DNA of 64,000 nucleotides from Thalassobellus sediminis (GCF_044386045.1 NZ_JBISCD010000036.1:1-64000); one strand, 5' to 3'; positions 53,050 to 62,076 are shown, counted from the stretch's first letter. A program made the numbers and translations. The notes: generated from the letters alone by a model not told the origin.

Positions 53050-53688
53050 ATGATAAAAGTAGTTAAGCATTATTTTATAATTATATTATTTTTTATTATA
53101 AATAATATAATAGTAGCTCAAATTAAAAAAGAAAATTTAAAACTGGGTGTTTCTTACGGTATAGGTTCTCAAAATAAGTTTCCTTTTAATTCTAAAGACT
53201 ATAAACATGAAGTTACTTTTTATAAAGCAGTCATACATTATAAGATTTTAGAAAAAAAGCGATGGTCTTATGAAATTAGTATTGAGCCAAGTTATAATAT
53301 TGTTGAGCATCAATTACTAAATAAATTTTTTATAAAGCCAACTGACGGAGATGATTATTTAGAGCAACAAGCATTGCATACACAAAATAGAACTATTAAA
53401 GAGTATGTTTTAAATTTTGGATTTATTGCAAGTTATAATTTATTTAAAAACTTAAATAGCTATGCTATTGGAAGTGTAGGACCAATGATTTCTGATAAAG
53501 GAACCGAGAGATTGGCAACAGGGTATGCGTTTTCAGATATATTTGGTTTAGGTTTGACATATACAATTGGAAAAGTAGAACTCGATTTCAGATATTCTAT
53601 TAGGCATACATCAAATCTTCAGTTTAAAACCCCTAATAATGGTCATAATACAACAAATTTAGAATTTTCAATCTTATATAAGTTATAA
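53050..53688 (+). CDS. PagL-like lipid A deacylase (acyloxyacyl hydrolase family)
   Basis: 212 residues with a signal peptide (ending NIIVAQ). The beta-barrel ends with DFRYSIRHTSNLQFKTPNNGHNTTNLEFSILYKL, which matches the PagL catalytic region (H-x-S-N ... PN-x-G), placing the catalytic His and Ser at 186 and 188. PagL removes the 3-O-acyl chain of lipid A at the outer membrane. It begins 10 bp after the DEAD-like gene. The activity is inferred from the motif. Confidence 0.8.
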   Translation: MIKVVKHYFIIILFFIINNIIVAQIKKENLKLGVSYGIGSQNKFPFNSKDYKHEVTFYKAVIHYKILEKKRWSYEISIEPSYNIVEHQLLNKFFIKPTDGDDYLEQQALHTQNRTIKEYVLNFGFIASYNLFKNLNSYAIGSVGPMISDKGTERLATGYAFSDIFGLGLTYTIGKVELDFRYSIRHTSNLQFKTPNNGHNTTNLEFSILYKL

Positions 53689-53763
53689 TATTTTGTATGT
53701 TATTTTAACCTAATTTTACGTATTTTCGTATGATTATTAAAATAACAGTGTAGAAATACAGTT

Positions 53764-55335
53764 ATGCCTAAAAATATTTATTCTCTCAAAATATTATTTT
53801 CAAGCTTCTTTGGAATAATTTTATGTTTTTTTAGCTTCAGTCAAAACGATAAAAATTTTCACCGTTTTGTTGATTCTGCAGATGTTCATATTGATACTAG
53901 TTCTAAAAAAGCATTAGCTTTTCTAGATTCTATTCCAAATCCTTTAGAAGAAAATATTAAAGGTCGATTAGCCGATTATTATTCAATTAAGGCTCTTGTA
54001 AACGACGATTTTAAAGAATATACCCAATTACATCAAAATTATATTTTAGCGCTTAAATATGCTGAAGAAGAAGGTAACTGCTTAGTAGCAGGGGAAGCTT
54101 GTTTAGAGTTGTTTTGTAATATGTACTTTGTTAAAAAAGATTCCACGGCATATAAATATTTAGATAAAGCAAAAAAATATTATGAATCTTGTGATTATGA
54201 ATATGGCTTAATTGAGGTAGAACAATCATATGCCTACGCTGAGTTTATGGATGCAAATCATATGGCTTGTAATAAGTTAATTTTAGAGAATTTAAAAAAA
54301 TATAAAAATCTTGATGACAAGTATTATTATTTGTTTGCTACCTATATGTTAACTTCAGATTATATATATCTTGAAGATATAGAAAACACTAACAAATATT
54401 TTAATGAGTTTAAAGCTTTAAAGAATAATGATTCGTTTACGGCACATAATTATTTTTCTTTTGAAGCAGCTATTTATATAACGAAAGCAGATGTGTTTTT
54501 TGAAAATAAAGAGATGGATTCTACATTTTTTTATTTGAAAGAAGCTTCTAAACTTCTAGATCATATGGGAGGAGATGTAATTGAAAATTATTATAAAATC
54601 TTTGCAGAAGCTTATAATTTTACTGGAGATATTAAAACTTCTAAGACTTATATAGATTCTTTATTGCTTTTTCAAAACAAAATATACAGAAGTACTGTTA
54701 ATGCTAGTGTAGATATTAATGAGTCACTATCAAAAGTTCAATTAGAGTTAAATGAAGCTAAAGAAAAGAAGTTTCTTCATCGCGTTTTAATTGTTGTTTT
54801 ATTTCTCTTATTAATTTTTATTGGGTATTTGTATTTTTTATTTTACAAGAAAACTAGACTTAATTTAATTGAAGACCTTTCAAGTCAGAAGGGGAATCTT
54901 TCTTACTTTAAGTCTAACAATGAAAAGTTAACAATAAAGGTACAAGGCTTAGAAGATTACATAGTAAATTTAAAAAAAGAAGTTAAAACGATATCAGTTA
55001 TTAATGACCCTTCAGATTTGAGGAACAGAATTAAAGATTTTTATAAAAATTTACACCTTAATTCTTCAACACTTTTAGACAAATCAGAGAATCATATAGA
55101 GTTAGTTAACGATTTAAATGTAGATTTTTTTAAAAAATCCCACGAGCTATATCCTCAATTAAATAATTCAGAAGTTATTATTTGTTATTATTTATATATA
55201 GGTTTTAAGAATAAAGAAATAGCTGTTTTTTTAAATACTACAGTAAGAGCTATAGAAAGTAAGCGTTACCGTATTACTAAAAAAATTAATCTTGAAAATA
55301 CAACTTTGATAAAGCATCTTGAAGCCACATTTTAA
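53764..55335 (+). CDS. TPR-containing membrane-anchored LuxR-type regulator
   Basis: 523 residues. A signal-like N-terminus (ILFSSFFGIILCFFSFSQN) is followed by tetratricopeptide-type helices (about 40-320), presumably periplasmic. One transmembrane segment lies near 340-362 (VLIVVLFLLLIFIGYLYFLF), then a coiled coil (GNLSYFKSNNEKLTIKVQGLEDYIVNLKKEVKT). The C-terminal LuxR-like helix-turn-helix reads LNNSEVIICYYLYIGFKNKEIAVFLNTTVRAIESKRYRITKKI. This one-component membrane regulator architecture is common in flavobacteria. Target genes are unknown. Confidence 0.88.
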   Translation: MPKNIYSLKILFSSFFGIILCFFSFSQNDKNFHRFVDSADVHIDTSSKKALAFLDSIPNPLEENIKGRLADYYSIKALVNDDFKEYTQLHQNYILALKYAEEEGNCLVAGEACLELFCNMYFVKKDSTAYKYLDKAKKYYESCDYEYGLIEVEQSYAYAEFMDANHMACNKLILENLKKYKNLDDKYYYLFATYMLTSDYIYLEDIENTNKYFNEFKALKNNDSFTAHNYFSFEAAIYITKADVFFENKEMDSTFFYLKEASKLLDHMGGDVIENYYKIFAEAYNFTGDIKTSKTYIDSLLLFQNKIYRSTVNASVDINESLSKVQLELNEAKEKKFLHRVLIVVLFLLLIFIGYLYFLFYKKTRLNLIEDLSSQKGNLSYFKSNNEKLTIKVQGLEDYIVNLKKEVKTISVINDPSDLRNRIKDFYKNLHLNSSTLLDKSENHIELVNDLNVDFFKKSHELYPQLNNSEVIICYYLYIGFKNKEIAVFLNTTVRAIESKRYRITKKINLENTTLIKHLEATF

Positions 55336-55705
55336 TTAGATAATAAATTTATTCATCTAAGTGTTTTAATTTCTGATGTTTTTAATAGAAATAACTTCGA
55401 TCTCTTTGTTTTAAAGGTTTGCGTAATAATTGCGTAGTTGTTGATGATGCTTTTATCAATGTGATTTATCAAATTTGTGAAGCTATTATTCAACAACTGT
55501 AATCTCTCATGATAGCCTGCTTATTTTACTTTCTATAGGGTTGGAAAAAGTTACGATCTAGTATTGTAATAAAGAAAGTAAAATAGAGTTATGGTTGTAG
55601 ATTTTATTAGACTATTTAACAAGGTTAATTTAGAGAATAGTTTTTTAAGGTCATTTAAATTAAAAGGGAGCTTGTTAATAGGCTCTCTTTTTTTATTGCA
55701 AATAT
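55336..55705. other. 370-bp gap with inverted repeats, possible small RNA
   Basis: No credible protein gene. A 13-bp perfect inverted repeat (TATTTTACTTTCT at 55522-55534 and its complement at 55573-55585) is followed by a terminator-like hairpin at 55662-55691. The hairpin is 327 bp after the nearest upstream stop, so it may end a small RNA rather than the regulator gene. Confidence 0.4.
55662..55694 (+). terminator. Terminator-like hairpin with T run
   Basis: Arms AAAAGGGAGC (55662-55671) and GCTCTCTTTT (55682-55691), with one G-U pair and a 10-nt loop, are followed by TTT. It lies just past the convergent prsW stop and could serve either strand. Confidence 0.65.
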
Positions 55706-56380
55706 TTAAATTTTAAAATTTGAATTATTTTGATGCCGTTGAATAGCTTTTCTAGATAATATAATACCAATAAATAGTGACACAAATGCACCAATCCAAA
55801 TACCAGGTATAAAATTTATAAATAAGAAAAAGTCGTAAGCACCATGAAATAAAACTGCTAAAAGTAAACCGCTAATATTTAGTATGGTTTTATTGCTTGA
55901 AAATTTAGCTTTCCCCATATAATATCCCATAAGTATCCCAAAAGTAGCATGTGCAGGAACTGCTGTAAATGCTCTTAAAAGAGCCGTTTCATAACCGCCT
56001 TGTAATACATACGATATGTTTTCTGTTGCAGCAAAACCCATAGAAACCATAACAGCGTAAACAATACCATCAAAAGGTTCGTTAAATGCTTTATTGCGCT
56101 GCGCAAAATAGTAAACTATAATGTATTTGCTAAATTCTTCGGAAAAACCAACAACAAAAAACGCTTTTATAAACTGCTGAAAGATGCTTTCGTAGTTTGG
56201 TAATGGTAGAACAATATCAAAAATATAATAGAATATGGTGGTTATAATAATGCTAACTATAGCTCCTAATAAGAAATTATAAAGAAGAAGGCGTTTCGGT
56301 TCTTTTTCATATTTATCTTTATAATAGATATATAAAATAACAACCACTACAGGAGCAATAGCAACTAATAATAAATTCAT
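55706..56380 (-). CDS. PrsW-family intramembrane protease
   Basis: 224 residues with about seven membrane helices. Conserved family blocks are visible: FVVGFSEEFSKYIIVYYF (the EExxK motif of the glutamic membrane protease group), FDGIVYAVMVSMGFAATENISYVL, and PAHATFGILMGYYMGKA with the conserved His. In Bacillus PrsW cleaves an anti-sigma factor; the substrate here is unknown. Its ATG immediately follows the NUDIX gene stop, so the two are likely co-translated. Confidence 0.92.
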   Translation of the reverse strand: MNLLLVAIAPVVVVILYIYYKDKYEKEPKRLLLYNFLLGAIVSIIITTIFYYIFDIVLPLPNYESIFQQFIKAFFVVGFSEEFSKYIIVYYFAQRNKAFNEPFDGIVYAVMVSMGFAATENISYVLQGGYETALLRAFTAVPAHATFGILMGYYMGKAKFSSNKTILNISGLLLAVLFHGAYDFFLFINFIPGIWIGAFVSLFIGIILSRKAIQRHQNNSNFKI

Positions 56381-56935
56381 TTAGTTTATAATGTTTATAA
56401 TTTCTTGTAAAACAAATTCGTAATACGGTTTGTTAGATTCTACAAAGTGATTATTGTTATTGCCAATAGTTTTAAAAAGGAGTTTTAAATCTTCTATAGA
56501 AACTAATTTTATAGCTTCAACTTCTTCTTCCTGTGGTATTAATTTAGATATTGGAACTTTAAGTTCTGCTAAAAAGGTATGATGAAATTCGTTATCATGA
56601 ATGTTGTCTCCATAAGATTTGAAACATTCAAACACGCCTATTTTTTTTAAATCGGTTTTAGAGATAGATACGCCTATTTCTTCTTGAGTTTCCCTAACAG
56701 CAGCTTGTTCTATAGTTTCTCCAGCATCTATATGTCCTGCAACCGATACATCCCACATGAGTGGGCAAATTGCTTTTTTTGCAGATCGTTGGGATAATAA
56801 TACCTCTCCATTCGTAGTATAAAACCAAATATGTGCTGTATTATGGTAGTATCCTTTTTGGTGGATAATAGATTTAAGTTCAGATTTCCCTGTAGGCTCA
56901 CCTTCTTTAGTTACTATGTCTATGTATTCGTCCAT
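56381..56935 (-). CDS. NUDIX hydrolase (Idi-like family)
   Basis: 184 residues from the ATG at 56935. An in-frame start 42 bp further up would translate a palindromic repeat (56955-56974) and was rejected. The Nudix box GHIDAGETIEQAAVRETQEEIGV is complete (GX5EX7REUXEEXGU). The start (MDEYIDIVTKEGEPTGKSELKSIIHQKGYYHNTAHIWFYTTNGEVLLSQRSAKKAICPLMWDVSVAGH) resembles isopentenyl-diphosphate isomerase-type Nudix proteins such as YfcD. Substrate uncertain. It lies 50 bp after the M42 peptidase gene and abuts prsW. Confidence 0.92.
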   Translation of the reverse strand: MDEYIDIVTKEGEPTGKSELKSIIHQKGYYHNTAHIWFYTTNGEVLLSQRSAKKAICPLMWDVSVAGHIDAGETIEQAAVRETQEEIGVSISKTDLKKIGVFECFKSYGDNIHDNEFHHTFLAELKVPISKLIPQEEEVEAIKLVSIEDLKLLFKTIGNNNNHFVESNKPYYEFVLQEIINIIN

Positions 56936-56954
56936 GAAATGACTGTTAAAAAAG

Positions 56955-56974
56955 ATTCCCGCGAAAGCGGGAAT
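56955..56974. repeat. 8-4-8 palindrome (ATTCCCGC-GAAA-GCGGGAAT)
   Basis: Perfect 8-bp arms with a GAAA tetraloop in the gap between the NUDIX and M42 peptidase genes. It is one of five copies of the same design in 56.9-63.4 kb. Confidence 0.8.
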
Positions 56975-56985
56975 CAATAAAAATA

Positions 56986-58074
56986 TTATTCAAAATAACT
57001 AAAAGATTCACCATCTTTTATGTTCAGTAATGTTTCGTAAATTAATTTTATAACGTTCTCAACGTCATCTTTATGCACCATTTCAACTGTAGTATGCATA
57101 TAACGAAGCGGTAACGAAATTAAAGCAGAGGCAACACCACCATTACTATATGCAAAAGCGTCTGTATCGGTGCCTGTTGCACGAGATAGGGCAGAGCGTT
57201 GAAAAGGAATTTTCTTGTCTTCCGCAGTATCCGTAATTAAATCACGTAATTTTTGTTGTACAGCTGGAGCATATGCTACAACAGGACCTTTTCCAATTTC
57301 CAAGTCGCCTTGTACTTTCTTTTCAATCATTGGAGTAGATGTATCATGCGTTACATCGGTTACTATAGCAACATTAGGTTTAATGGTTTGCGTTATCATT
57401 TCGGCACCACGTAAGCCTATTTCTTCTTGTACGGCGTTGGTAATGTATAAGCCAAAAGGAAGTTCTTTTTTGTTTTCTTTAAGTAAACGAGCTACTTCAG
57501 CAATCATAAAACCACCCATGCGGTTATCTAAAGCACGACAAACAAACTTATTGCCATTTAAAATATGAAATTCGTCTGGATAAGTAATAACACACCCTAC
57601 ATGAACGCCCATTTTTTCAACCTCTTCTTTGTCTTTTGCTCCAACATCAATAGTGATATTATCTGGTTTTGGTGCTTGTTCGTTTGTTCTACTTCTTGTA
57701 TGTATAGCTGGCCACCCAAATACACCTTTAACAAAACCATTTTTTGTGTGAATGTTTACAATTTTACTTGGAGCTATCTGGTGGTCACTACCGCCATTTC
57801 TAATCACGTAAATAAGTCCGTTATCACTTATATAATTAACATACCACGAAATTTCATCGGCATGTCCTTCAATAACAACTTTGTATTTTGCTTTGGGGTT
57901 TATAACGCCTACGGCCGAACCGTAAGTATCGGTAATGAATTCATCAACATAAGGTTTCAGGTAATCCATCCATAGTTTTTGACCATCCCACTCATAACCA
58001 GTTGGTGAAGCGTTATTTAAATATTTTTCAAGAAAGTCAATCGACTTTTTATTAAGAATGCTCTTCTTTGCCAT
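56986..58074 (-). CDS. M42-family glutamyl aminopeptidase
   Basis: 362 residues from the ATG at 58074 (MAKKSILNKKSIDFLEKYLNN); a start 39 bp further up adds a tyrosine-rich stretch not seen in the family. The metal-binding and catalytic motifs are GHADEISWYV (His and Asp), RALDNRMGGFM (bridging Asp), NAVQEEIGLRGAEM (Glu-Glu), VTDVTHDT (Asp) and LRYMHTTVEMVHKDD (His). It is a tetrahedral cytosolic aminopeptidase with two metal ions, trimming peptides. It is followed by the NUDIX gene after 50 bp containing a palindrome. Confidence 0.95.
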   Translation of the reverse strand: MAKKSILNKKSIDFLEKYLNNASPTGYEWDGQKLWMDYLKPYVDEFITDTYGSAVGVINPKAKYKVVIEGHADEISWYVNYISDNGLIYVIRNGGSDHQIAPSKIVNIHTKNGFVKGVFGWPAIHTRSRTNEQAPKPDNITIDVGAKDKEEVEKMGVHVGCVITYPDEFHILNGNKFVCRALDNRMGGFMIAEVARLLKENKKELPFGLYITNAVQEEIGLRGAEMITQTIKPNVAIVTDVTHDTSTPMIEKKVQGDLEIGKGPVVAYAPAVQQKLRDLITDTAEDKKIPFQRSALSRATGTDTDAFAYSNGGVASALISLPLRYMHTTVEMVHKDDVENVIKLIYETLLNIKDGESFSYFE

Positions 58075-58177
58075 GTATAAAAGTTTTGCACTAAAATAAT
58101 AATATAAATACAAAAAAAATGTTTTAAACAGTGGAAATTAGTAATTTTGATGCATTAAAGCTTTGTTGTTTTTATAG

Positions 58178-58855
58178 ATGAAATATTTAAAACTTATAAT
58201 ATTATTTTTCCCTGTTTTGCTTTTTGCTCAAGTTGCTGATGCTGAGCAAGATTCAACAGAAACAAAGTATCTTATTATTAAAGGCGATTCAGTTCCTAGA
58301 ACAACTATAAATCTAGAAGAGGTCATGCTTTTAAATAAGCTGAAGTTTGATAGTAAAAAAGACAGAATTAGGTATTTAATTTTACGTAGAAAAACTATAA
58401 AAGTATATCCGTATGCTAAAATGGCGGCTGATAGATTAGATTCTTTAAGTGCTCGTTTAGAAACAATGACTAAAAAGCGTGATAAAAAGCGTTATACTAA
58501 AATGCTTCAAAAGTATATTGAAGGTGAGTTTTCTGAAAAGCTTAAAAAATTCACAAGAACAGAAGGGCAAATATTGGTTAAGTTAATACATAGGCAAACC
58601 GGAAGAACAGCATTCGATTTAGTAAAAGAATTGCGAAGTGGTTGGCGTGCCTTTTGGTATAATACAACGGCAAGTATGTTCGATATTTCTTTGAAAAAAG
58701 AGTTTGATCCTCTTAATGAAAAAGAAGATTATTTAATTGAAGATATTTTGCAACGTAATTTTCAAAGTGGACGTTTAGAGTATCAAAAATCTGCTATTCC
58801 TTTTAATTTTTACGATTTAACTGATAAATGGCTACATCAATCTAAAGAACCATAA
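58178..58855 (+). CDS. DUF4294 family secreted protein
   Basis: 225 residues with a signal peptide (ending LLFAQ). The family core is well preserved: TINLEEVMLLNKLKFDSKKDRIRYLILRRKTIKVYPYAKMAADRLDSLSARLETM, YIEGEFSEKLKKFTRTEGQILVKLIHRQTGRTAFDLVKELRSGWRAFWYNTTASMFDISLKKEFDP. The family is restricted to Bacteroidota and its function is unknown. It is divergent from the M42 peptidase and lies 3 bp before the hemolysin III gene. Confidence 0.93.
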   Translation: MKYLKLIILFFPVLLFAQVADAEQDSTETKYLIIKGDSVPRTTINLEEVMLLNKLKFDSKKDRIRYLILRRKTIKVYPYAKMAADRLDSLSARLETMTKKRDKKRYTKMLQKYIEGEFSEKLKKFTRTEGQILVKLIHRQTGRTAFDLVKELRSGWRAFWYNTTASMFDISLKKEFDPLNEKEDYLIEDILQRNFQSGRLEYQKSAIPFNFYDLTDKWLHQSKEP

Positions 58856-58858
58856 ACT

Positions 58859-59485
58859 ATGCACATTCAAACAGCATACGAAGAAAGGCTAAATGCTCTC
58901 ACGCATGCTTTTGGTACTTTGTTTGGTATTGTTGCTTTGGTATTACTTGTTCGTTTTGACAGTAATAAAACTGTTTGGAGTCTTTTTAGTGTTATTGTTT
59001 ATGGTATTTCTATTATAGTTTTATTTTCAGCCTCTACTTTATATCATTCTGTAAAGAATGAAAAAAAGAAACATTACTTCAGAATTGTAGATCATATTAG
59101 TATTTACTTGCTCATTGCTGGTACATACACACCTGTTTTATTAATTACACTTAGTGAAAGTAGTGGATGGTTGCTTTTTTGGATAGTTTGGGGAATTGCA
59201 GCTTTTGGCGTGGTTTTAAAGCTATTTTTTACGGGGCGTTTTGAGTTGTTTTCAACATTGCTGTATTTAGTAATGGGGTGGCTTATTGTTTTCGATTTTT
59301 CTAATTTATCTTATATTATTGGAAGTGATGGTATTTTGTTTCTTTTTGCTGGCGGATTAGCATATACAGTCGGCATTATTTTTTATGCCATTCAAAAAAT
59401 ACCGTATAATCATGTTATTTGGCATTTGTTTGTTTTAGCAGGTGCGGTGTTTCATTTTTTTATGATATTCTTTTATGTGATTTAG
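58859..59485 (+). CDS. Hemolysin III / PAQR-family membrane protein
   Basis: 208 residues with seven membrane helices. Conserved features are ERLNALTHAFGTLFGI at the start, SASTLYHSVKN and FRIVDHISIYLLIAGTYTP (the His and Asp metal-site motif HxxxxxxxxxxxxxxDHxxI), and HVIWHLFVLAGAVFHFFMIFF at the end (two more His). The family, also called YqfA/HlyIII, is a presumed zinc-dependent membrane hydrolase related to adiponectin receptors. It starts 3 bp after DUF4294 and ends 1 bp before the GNAT gene. Confidence 0.94.
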   Translation: MHIQTAYEERLNALTHAFGTLFGIVALVLLVRFDSNKTVWSLFSVIVYGISIIVLFSASTLYHSVKNEKKKHYFRIVDHISIYLLIAGTYTPVLLITLSESSGWLLFWIVWGIAAFGVVLKLFFTGRFELFSTLLYLVMGWLIVFDFSNLSYIIGSDGILFLFAGGLAYTVGIIFYAIQKIPYNHVIWHLFVLAGAVFHFFMIFFYVI

Positions 59486-59486
59486 T

Positions 59487-59978
59487 ATGATTAAACTTCA
59501 ACCAGCAACTACGAAAACCGATTACGAATGTATTTCAAAATTAGCACATACTATTTGGCATGAGCACTATATAAAAATCATCAGTTTAGAACAAATAGAG
59601 TATATGCTAGAAAAGTATAATTCTGTAAAAAGCATTGAAGAACGTGTACAAGCAGGTGTAAAATTTTATTGTTTAACTTATAATGATAAACCCGTAGGTT
59701 ATACAGCCATTGAAAACAAATCTGATTATTTATACATTAGTAAATTATATGTTTTAAAAACTTATAGAGGTAAAAAGATAGCAAAAGCAGCCATGTTATT
59801 TACAGAGTCTATGGCTAAAGCTCAAAATATATCTGTTATAAAACTTAATGTGAATAAGTATAATACCAATTCTATGCTAGCTTATGAGAAAATGGGATTT
59901 GTAAAAACAGCATCTACAATAGAGGATATTGGTAATGGCTTTGTTATGGATGATTATTTGATGGAGAAACAAATATAG
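59487..59978 (+). CDS. GNAT-family N-acetyltransferase
   Basis: 163 residues. Motif A for acetyl-CoA binding is visible as ISKLYVLKTYRGKKIAKAAMLF (R/Q-x-x-G-x-G/A-like), and motif B as VIKLNVNKYNTNSMLAYEKMGFVKTAS. The start ATTKTDYECISKLAHTIWHEHYIKIISLEQIEYMLEKY is typical of this flavobacterial subgroup. The acceptor substrate is unknown. It is the last gene of the trio with DUF4294 and hemolysin III. Confidence 0.92.
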   Translation: MIKLQPATTKTDYECISKLAHTIWHEHYIKIISLEQIEYMLEKYNSVKSIEERVQAGVKFYCLTYNDKPVGYTAIENKSDYLYISKLYVLKTYRGKKIAKAAMLFTESMAKAQNISVIKLNVNKYNTNSMLAYEKMGFVKTASTIEDIGNGFVMDDYLMEKQI

Positions 59979-60043
59979 TTTACAGTCTCAGTCTTCAGTA
60001 ATTCAAAAATCGCTAATCATAATTGGTTAATCAAAAATCAATT

Positions 60044-60472
60044 TCACCCTTCAATAACCTCCTTATATTCCTCAAAAAAGGCTTCAAATAAGCTCATGTT
60101 TTCGTTAAAGAATTCCATAACATCACGCCAAGTGTTTTTGTTATGTATAGATACTTTCTGTTCTAAAGGCAAGTAAATACGAGAAATTTCTTTTTCATTT
60201 TCTAAAAAATACTCTTCTTCAAAAATAGCATCAGGCACGTATTCTTCAATAAAGATAGATTTTAAAGCCACTAGTTTTTCCCAGTATTTAATACGGTTTT
60301 CTAAATCGTCTTCAAGGTCTAAAGCAATTAAAGCACTTTTGGTATCAAAATGAAATTTAAAACTAAAGCCTTTCAGTTTGGTGTTGTATAAAATCCATTT
60401 CCGTGGAAATGATTTTCCAAAACTCGTCCAAAATTCTTGTTTTAATTTGCGTGATTCTTCTTTACTAAACAT
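60044..60472 (-). CDS. DUF4268 family protein
   Basis: 142 residues from the ATG at 60472. The family begins FSKEESRKLKQEFWTSFGKSFPRKWILYNTKLKGFSFKFHFD, which fixes this start; a start at 60541 would translate a palindromic repeat (60490-60509). Further conserved parts are ALIALDLEDDLENRIKYWEKLVALKSIF, RIYLPLEQKVSIHNKNTWRDVMEFFNENMSLFEAFFEEYKE. DUF4268 resembles nuclease-fold proteins in structure predictions, but its function here is unknown. It is convergent with the GNAT gene. Confidence 0.9.
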   Translation of the reverse strand: MFSKEESRKLKQEFWTSFGKSFPRKWILYNTKLKGFSFKFHFDTKSALIALDLEDDLENRIKYWEKLVALKSIFIEEYVPDAIFEEEYFLENEKEISRIYLPLEQKVSIHNKNTWRDVMEFFNENMSLFEAFFEEYKEVIEG

Positions 60473-60489
60473 CAAAAAGTTGTTTTTAA

Positions 60490-60509
60490 ATTCCCTTGAA
60501 GAAGGGAAT
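60490..60509. repeat. 8-4-8 palindrome (ATTCCCTT-GAAG-AAGGGAAT)
   Basis: Perfect 8-bp arms, 17 bp upstream of the DUF4268 start codon on the minus strand. It shares the ATTCC...GGAAT frame and 4-base loop of the neighbouring palindromes. Confidence 0.7.
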
Positions 60510-60539
60510 CTCCTCAATTTTATAATTTCAATTCTTGTC

Positions 60540-60559
60540 ATTCCTGCGCAGGCTGGAAT
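60540..60559. repeat. 8-4-8 palindrome, one mismatch (ATTCCTGC-GCAG-GCTGGAAT)
   Basis: Same design as the copy at 63415-63434 with a single arm mismatch, 30 bp from the copy at 60490-60509. Confidence 0.75.
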
Positions 60560-60592
60560 CTATTTTACATTAATTCAGTTTCAATTTATGAG

Positions 60593-60612
60593 ATTCCTGC
60601 ATTCGCAGGAAT
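60593..60612. repeat. 8-4-8 palindrome (ATTCCTGC-ATTC-GCAGGAAT)
   Basis: Perfect arms, 6 bp beyond the stop of the ZIP gene on the minus strand. It may act as that gene's 3' stabiliser or weak terminator. Confidence 0.8.
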
Positions 60613-60618
60613 TACAGG

Positions 60619-61293
60619 TTATATCAAATAAGCAATACCAACCCCTAAAATAATGGAAATAAATTTCGATAAATTAAATTTATGTCCTTCACCACTTTCA
60701 AACAAAATGGTTGTCGAAATATGGAAAAAGATACCAATAACAAGCGCATTTATAGCGTGTCCGTAATTAGAAAGCGCTTCCCAAGTATGAGAAATCATGG
60801 TGCCTAAAGGCGTCATACTTGCAAAAACAAGCAGAAACAATCCAATTTGAATTTTACTGTAATTAGACTTAAATAAAAACATGCTAATAATAGTTGCAAT
60901 AGGAATTTTATGTATTAAAACACCATAAACCATATCGTTATGTTCATGTATAGAAAACCCTTCTAAAAAACTATGAATACATAAACTAACAAACAACAAC
61001 CATGGGAACGACGTGTCGTGCTTATGTACGTGTACATGCCCGTGTTCGGCACCTTTAGAAAACAGTTCTAACACTATTTGCAGCATAATACCACACATAA
61101 TAAAAAGTCCAGTAAGTTTGGTGTCTAAATGCTCATACACTTCTGGTAATAACTCAAAAAGCGTTAATGCCAATAAAAAAGCACCACTAAAAGATAGTAG
61201 GAGCTTAGTGTTCCATGTTTTTTTGTTTTTGGTAAAACTTGCAATAAGTACACCCAAAATAACAGCGTAAAAAGGTAATAAGTAGTTATTCAT
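60619..61293 (-). CDS. ZIP-family metal transporter
   Basis: 224 residues with about seven membrane helices. A histidine-rich loop between helices 3 and 4 (EHGHVHVHKHD) precedes the metal-binding helix CIHSFLEGFSIHEH and the following HKIPIATIISMFLF. These match the ZIP signature (H-S-x-x-E-G and H-K-x-P). It likely imports zinc or another divalent metal into the cytoplasm. It stands alone between the DUF4268 gene and a methyltransferase gene. Confidence 0.93.
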   Translation of the reverse strand: MNNYLLPFYAVILGVLIASFTKNKKTWNTKLLLSFSGAFLLALTLFELLPEVYEHLDTKLTGLFIMCGIMLQIVLELFSKGAEHGHVHVHKHDTSFPWLLFVSLCIHSFLEGFSIHEHNDMVYGVLIHKIPIATIISMFLFKSNYSKIQIGLFLLVFASMTPLGTMISHTWEALSNYGHAINALVIGIFFHISTTILFESGEGHKFNLSKFISIILGVGIAYLI

Positions 61294-61344
61294 TTAAAAA
61301 AATAAAGCTCACAACTGTGAGTATAATTTGCAGTCAAAAATTGA

Positions 61345-62076
61345 CTATTTAAAAATCATGACTAATCTGTCGGAAGTCTTAGCATTAAACTTACGTAATT
61401 TATAATCGCCAAAAACATCTAGTAAAAATACACCAGCTGCTTCAAAAAGCGCTTCAAAATCCGCTAAAGTAAAAGCCCGAACACGTTCCTGAAAATTATA
61501 TAAAGTACCATCAACCGTAAAGTTAATGTCTTTTACAATATAACCGTCTTCCACAAAGCGTTTTAAATTAAAGGTAATACCATCAACTGTTTTAATCTCT
61601 TCGGGCACTAGATTATCAATAACAAATTCACTATTCATAAAATCAATCACCCCAAAACCAAATTCGTTAAGGTTCGCTTTTATAGCCTTAATCGTGTTTA
61701 AGTTGTCCTCATCCTTATCAAAATACCCAAAACTCGTAAACAAATTAAAAACAGCATCAAACTGTTTAGAATAAGGTTTACACATGTCGTGCACATCAAA
61801 ATGTAACGAATGGTTTTCAAACTGTTTGGCGTAATTAATACTGTTTTCGCTTAAATCTACACCAGTAACATGGTAGCCTATTTTGTTTAAATACAAAGCA
61901 TGTCGCCCTTTGCCACAAGCCAAATCTAAAATAGTACCACGCTCCGGAATATTTAAATAATCGGTAAGCGTATCCATAAAAGCATGTGCCTCCGTATCGT
62001 CTCTATCCTTGTATAAAATATGGTAAAATGGTGTGTCAAACCACGAGGTAAACCATTTTGTAGTGTCTTTGCTCAT
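61345..62076 (-). CDS. Class I SAM-dependent methyltransferase
   Basis: 243 residues from the ATG at 62076 (MSKDTTKWFTSWFDTPFYHILYKDRDD); in-frame codons up to 62172 are arginine- and cysteine-rich and not in the family. Motif I for SAM binding is TILDLACGKGRHALYLNKIGYHVTGVDLS, followed by FDVHDMCKPYSKQFDAVFNLFTSFGYFD. The C-terminal part (FNLKRFVEDGYIVKDINFTVDGTLYNFQERVRAFTLADFEALFEAAGVFLLDVFGDY) is typical of small-molecule methyltransferases of this group. The substrate is unknown. Divergent from the rRNA methyltransferase gene. Confidence 0.9.
   Translation of the reverse strand: MSKDTTKWFTSWFDTPFYHILYKDRDDTEAHAFMDTLTDYLNIPERGTILDLACGKGRHALYLNKIGYHVTGVDLSENSINYAKQFENHSLHFDVHDMCKPYSKQFDAVFNLFTSFGYFDKDEDNLNTIKAIKANLNEFGFGVIDFMNSEFVIDNLVPEEIKTVDGITFNLKRFVEDGYIVKDINFTVDGTLYNFQERVRAFTLADFEALFEAAGVFLLDVFGDYKLRKFNAKTSDRLVMIFK

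Noticed and set aside
55591..55716. 41-codon plus-strand ORF
   Set aside because: It passes through a terminator-like hairpin and ends inside the convergent prsW gene; there is no family match or promoter support.
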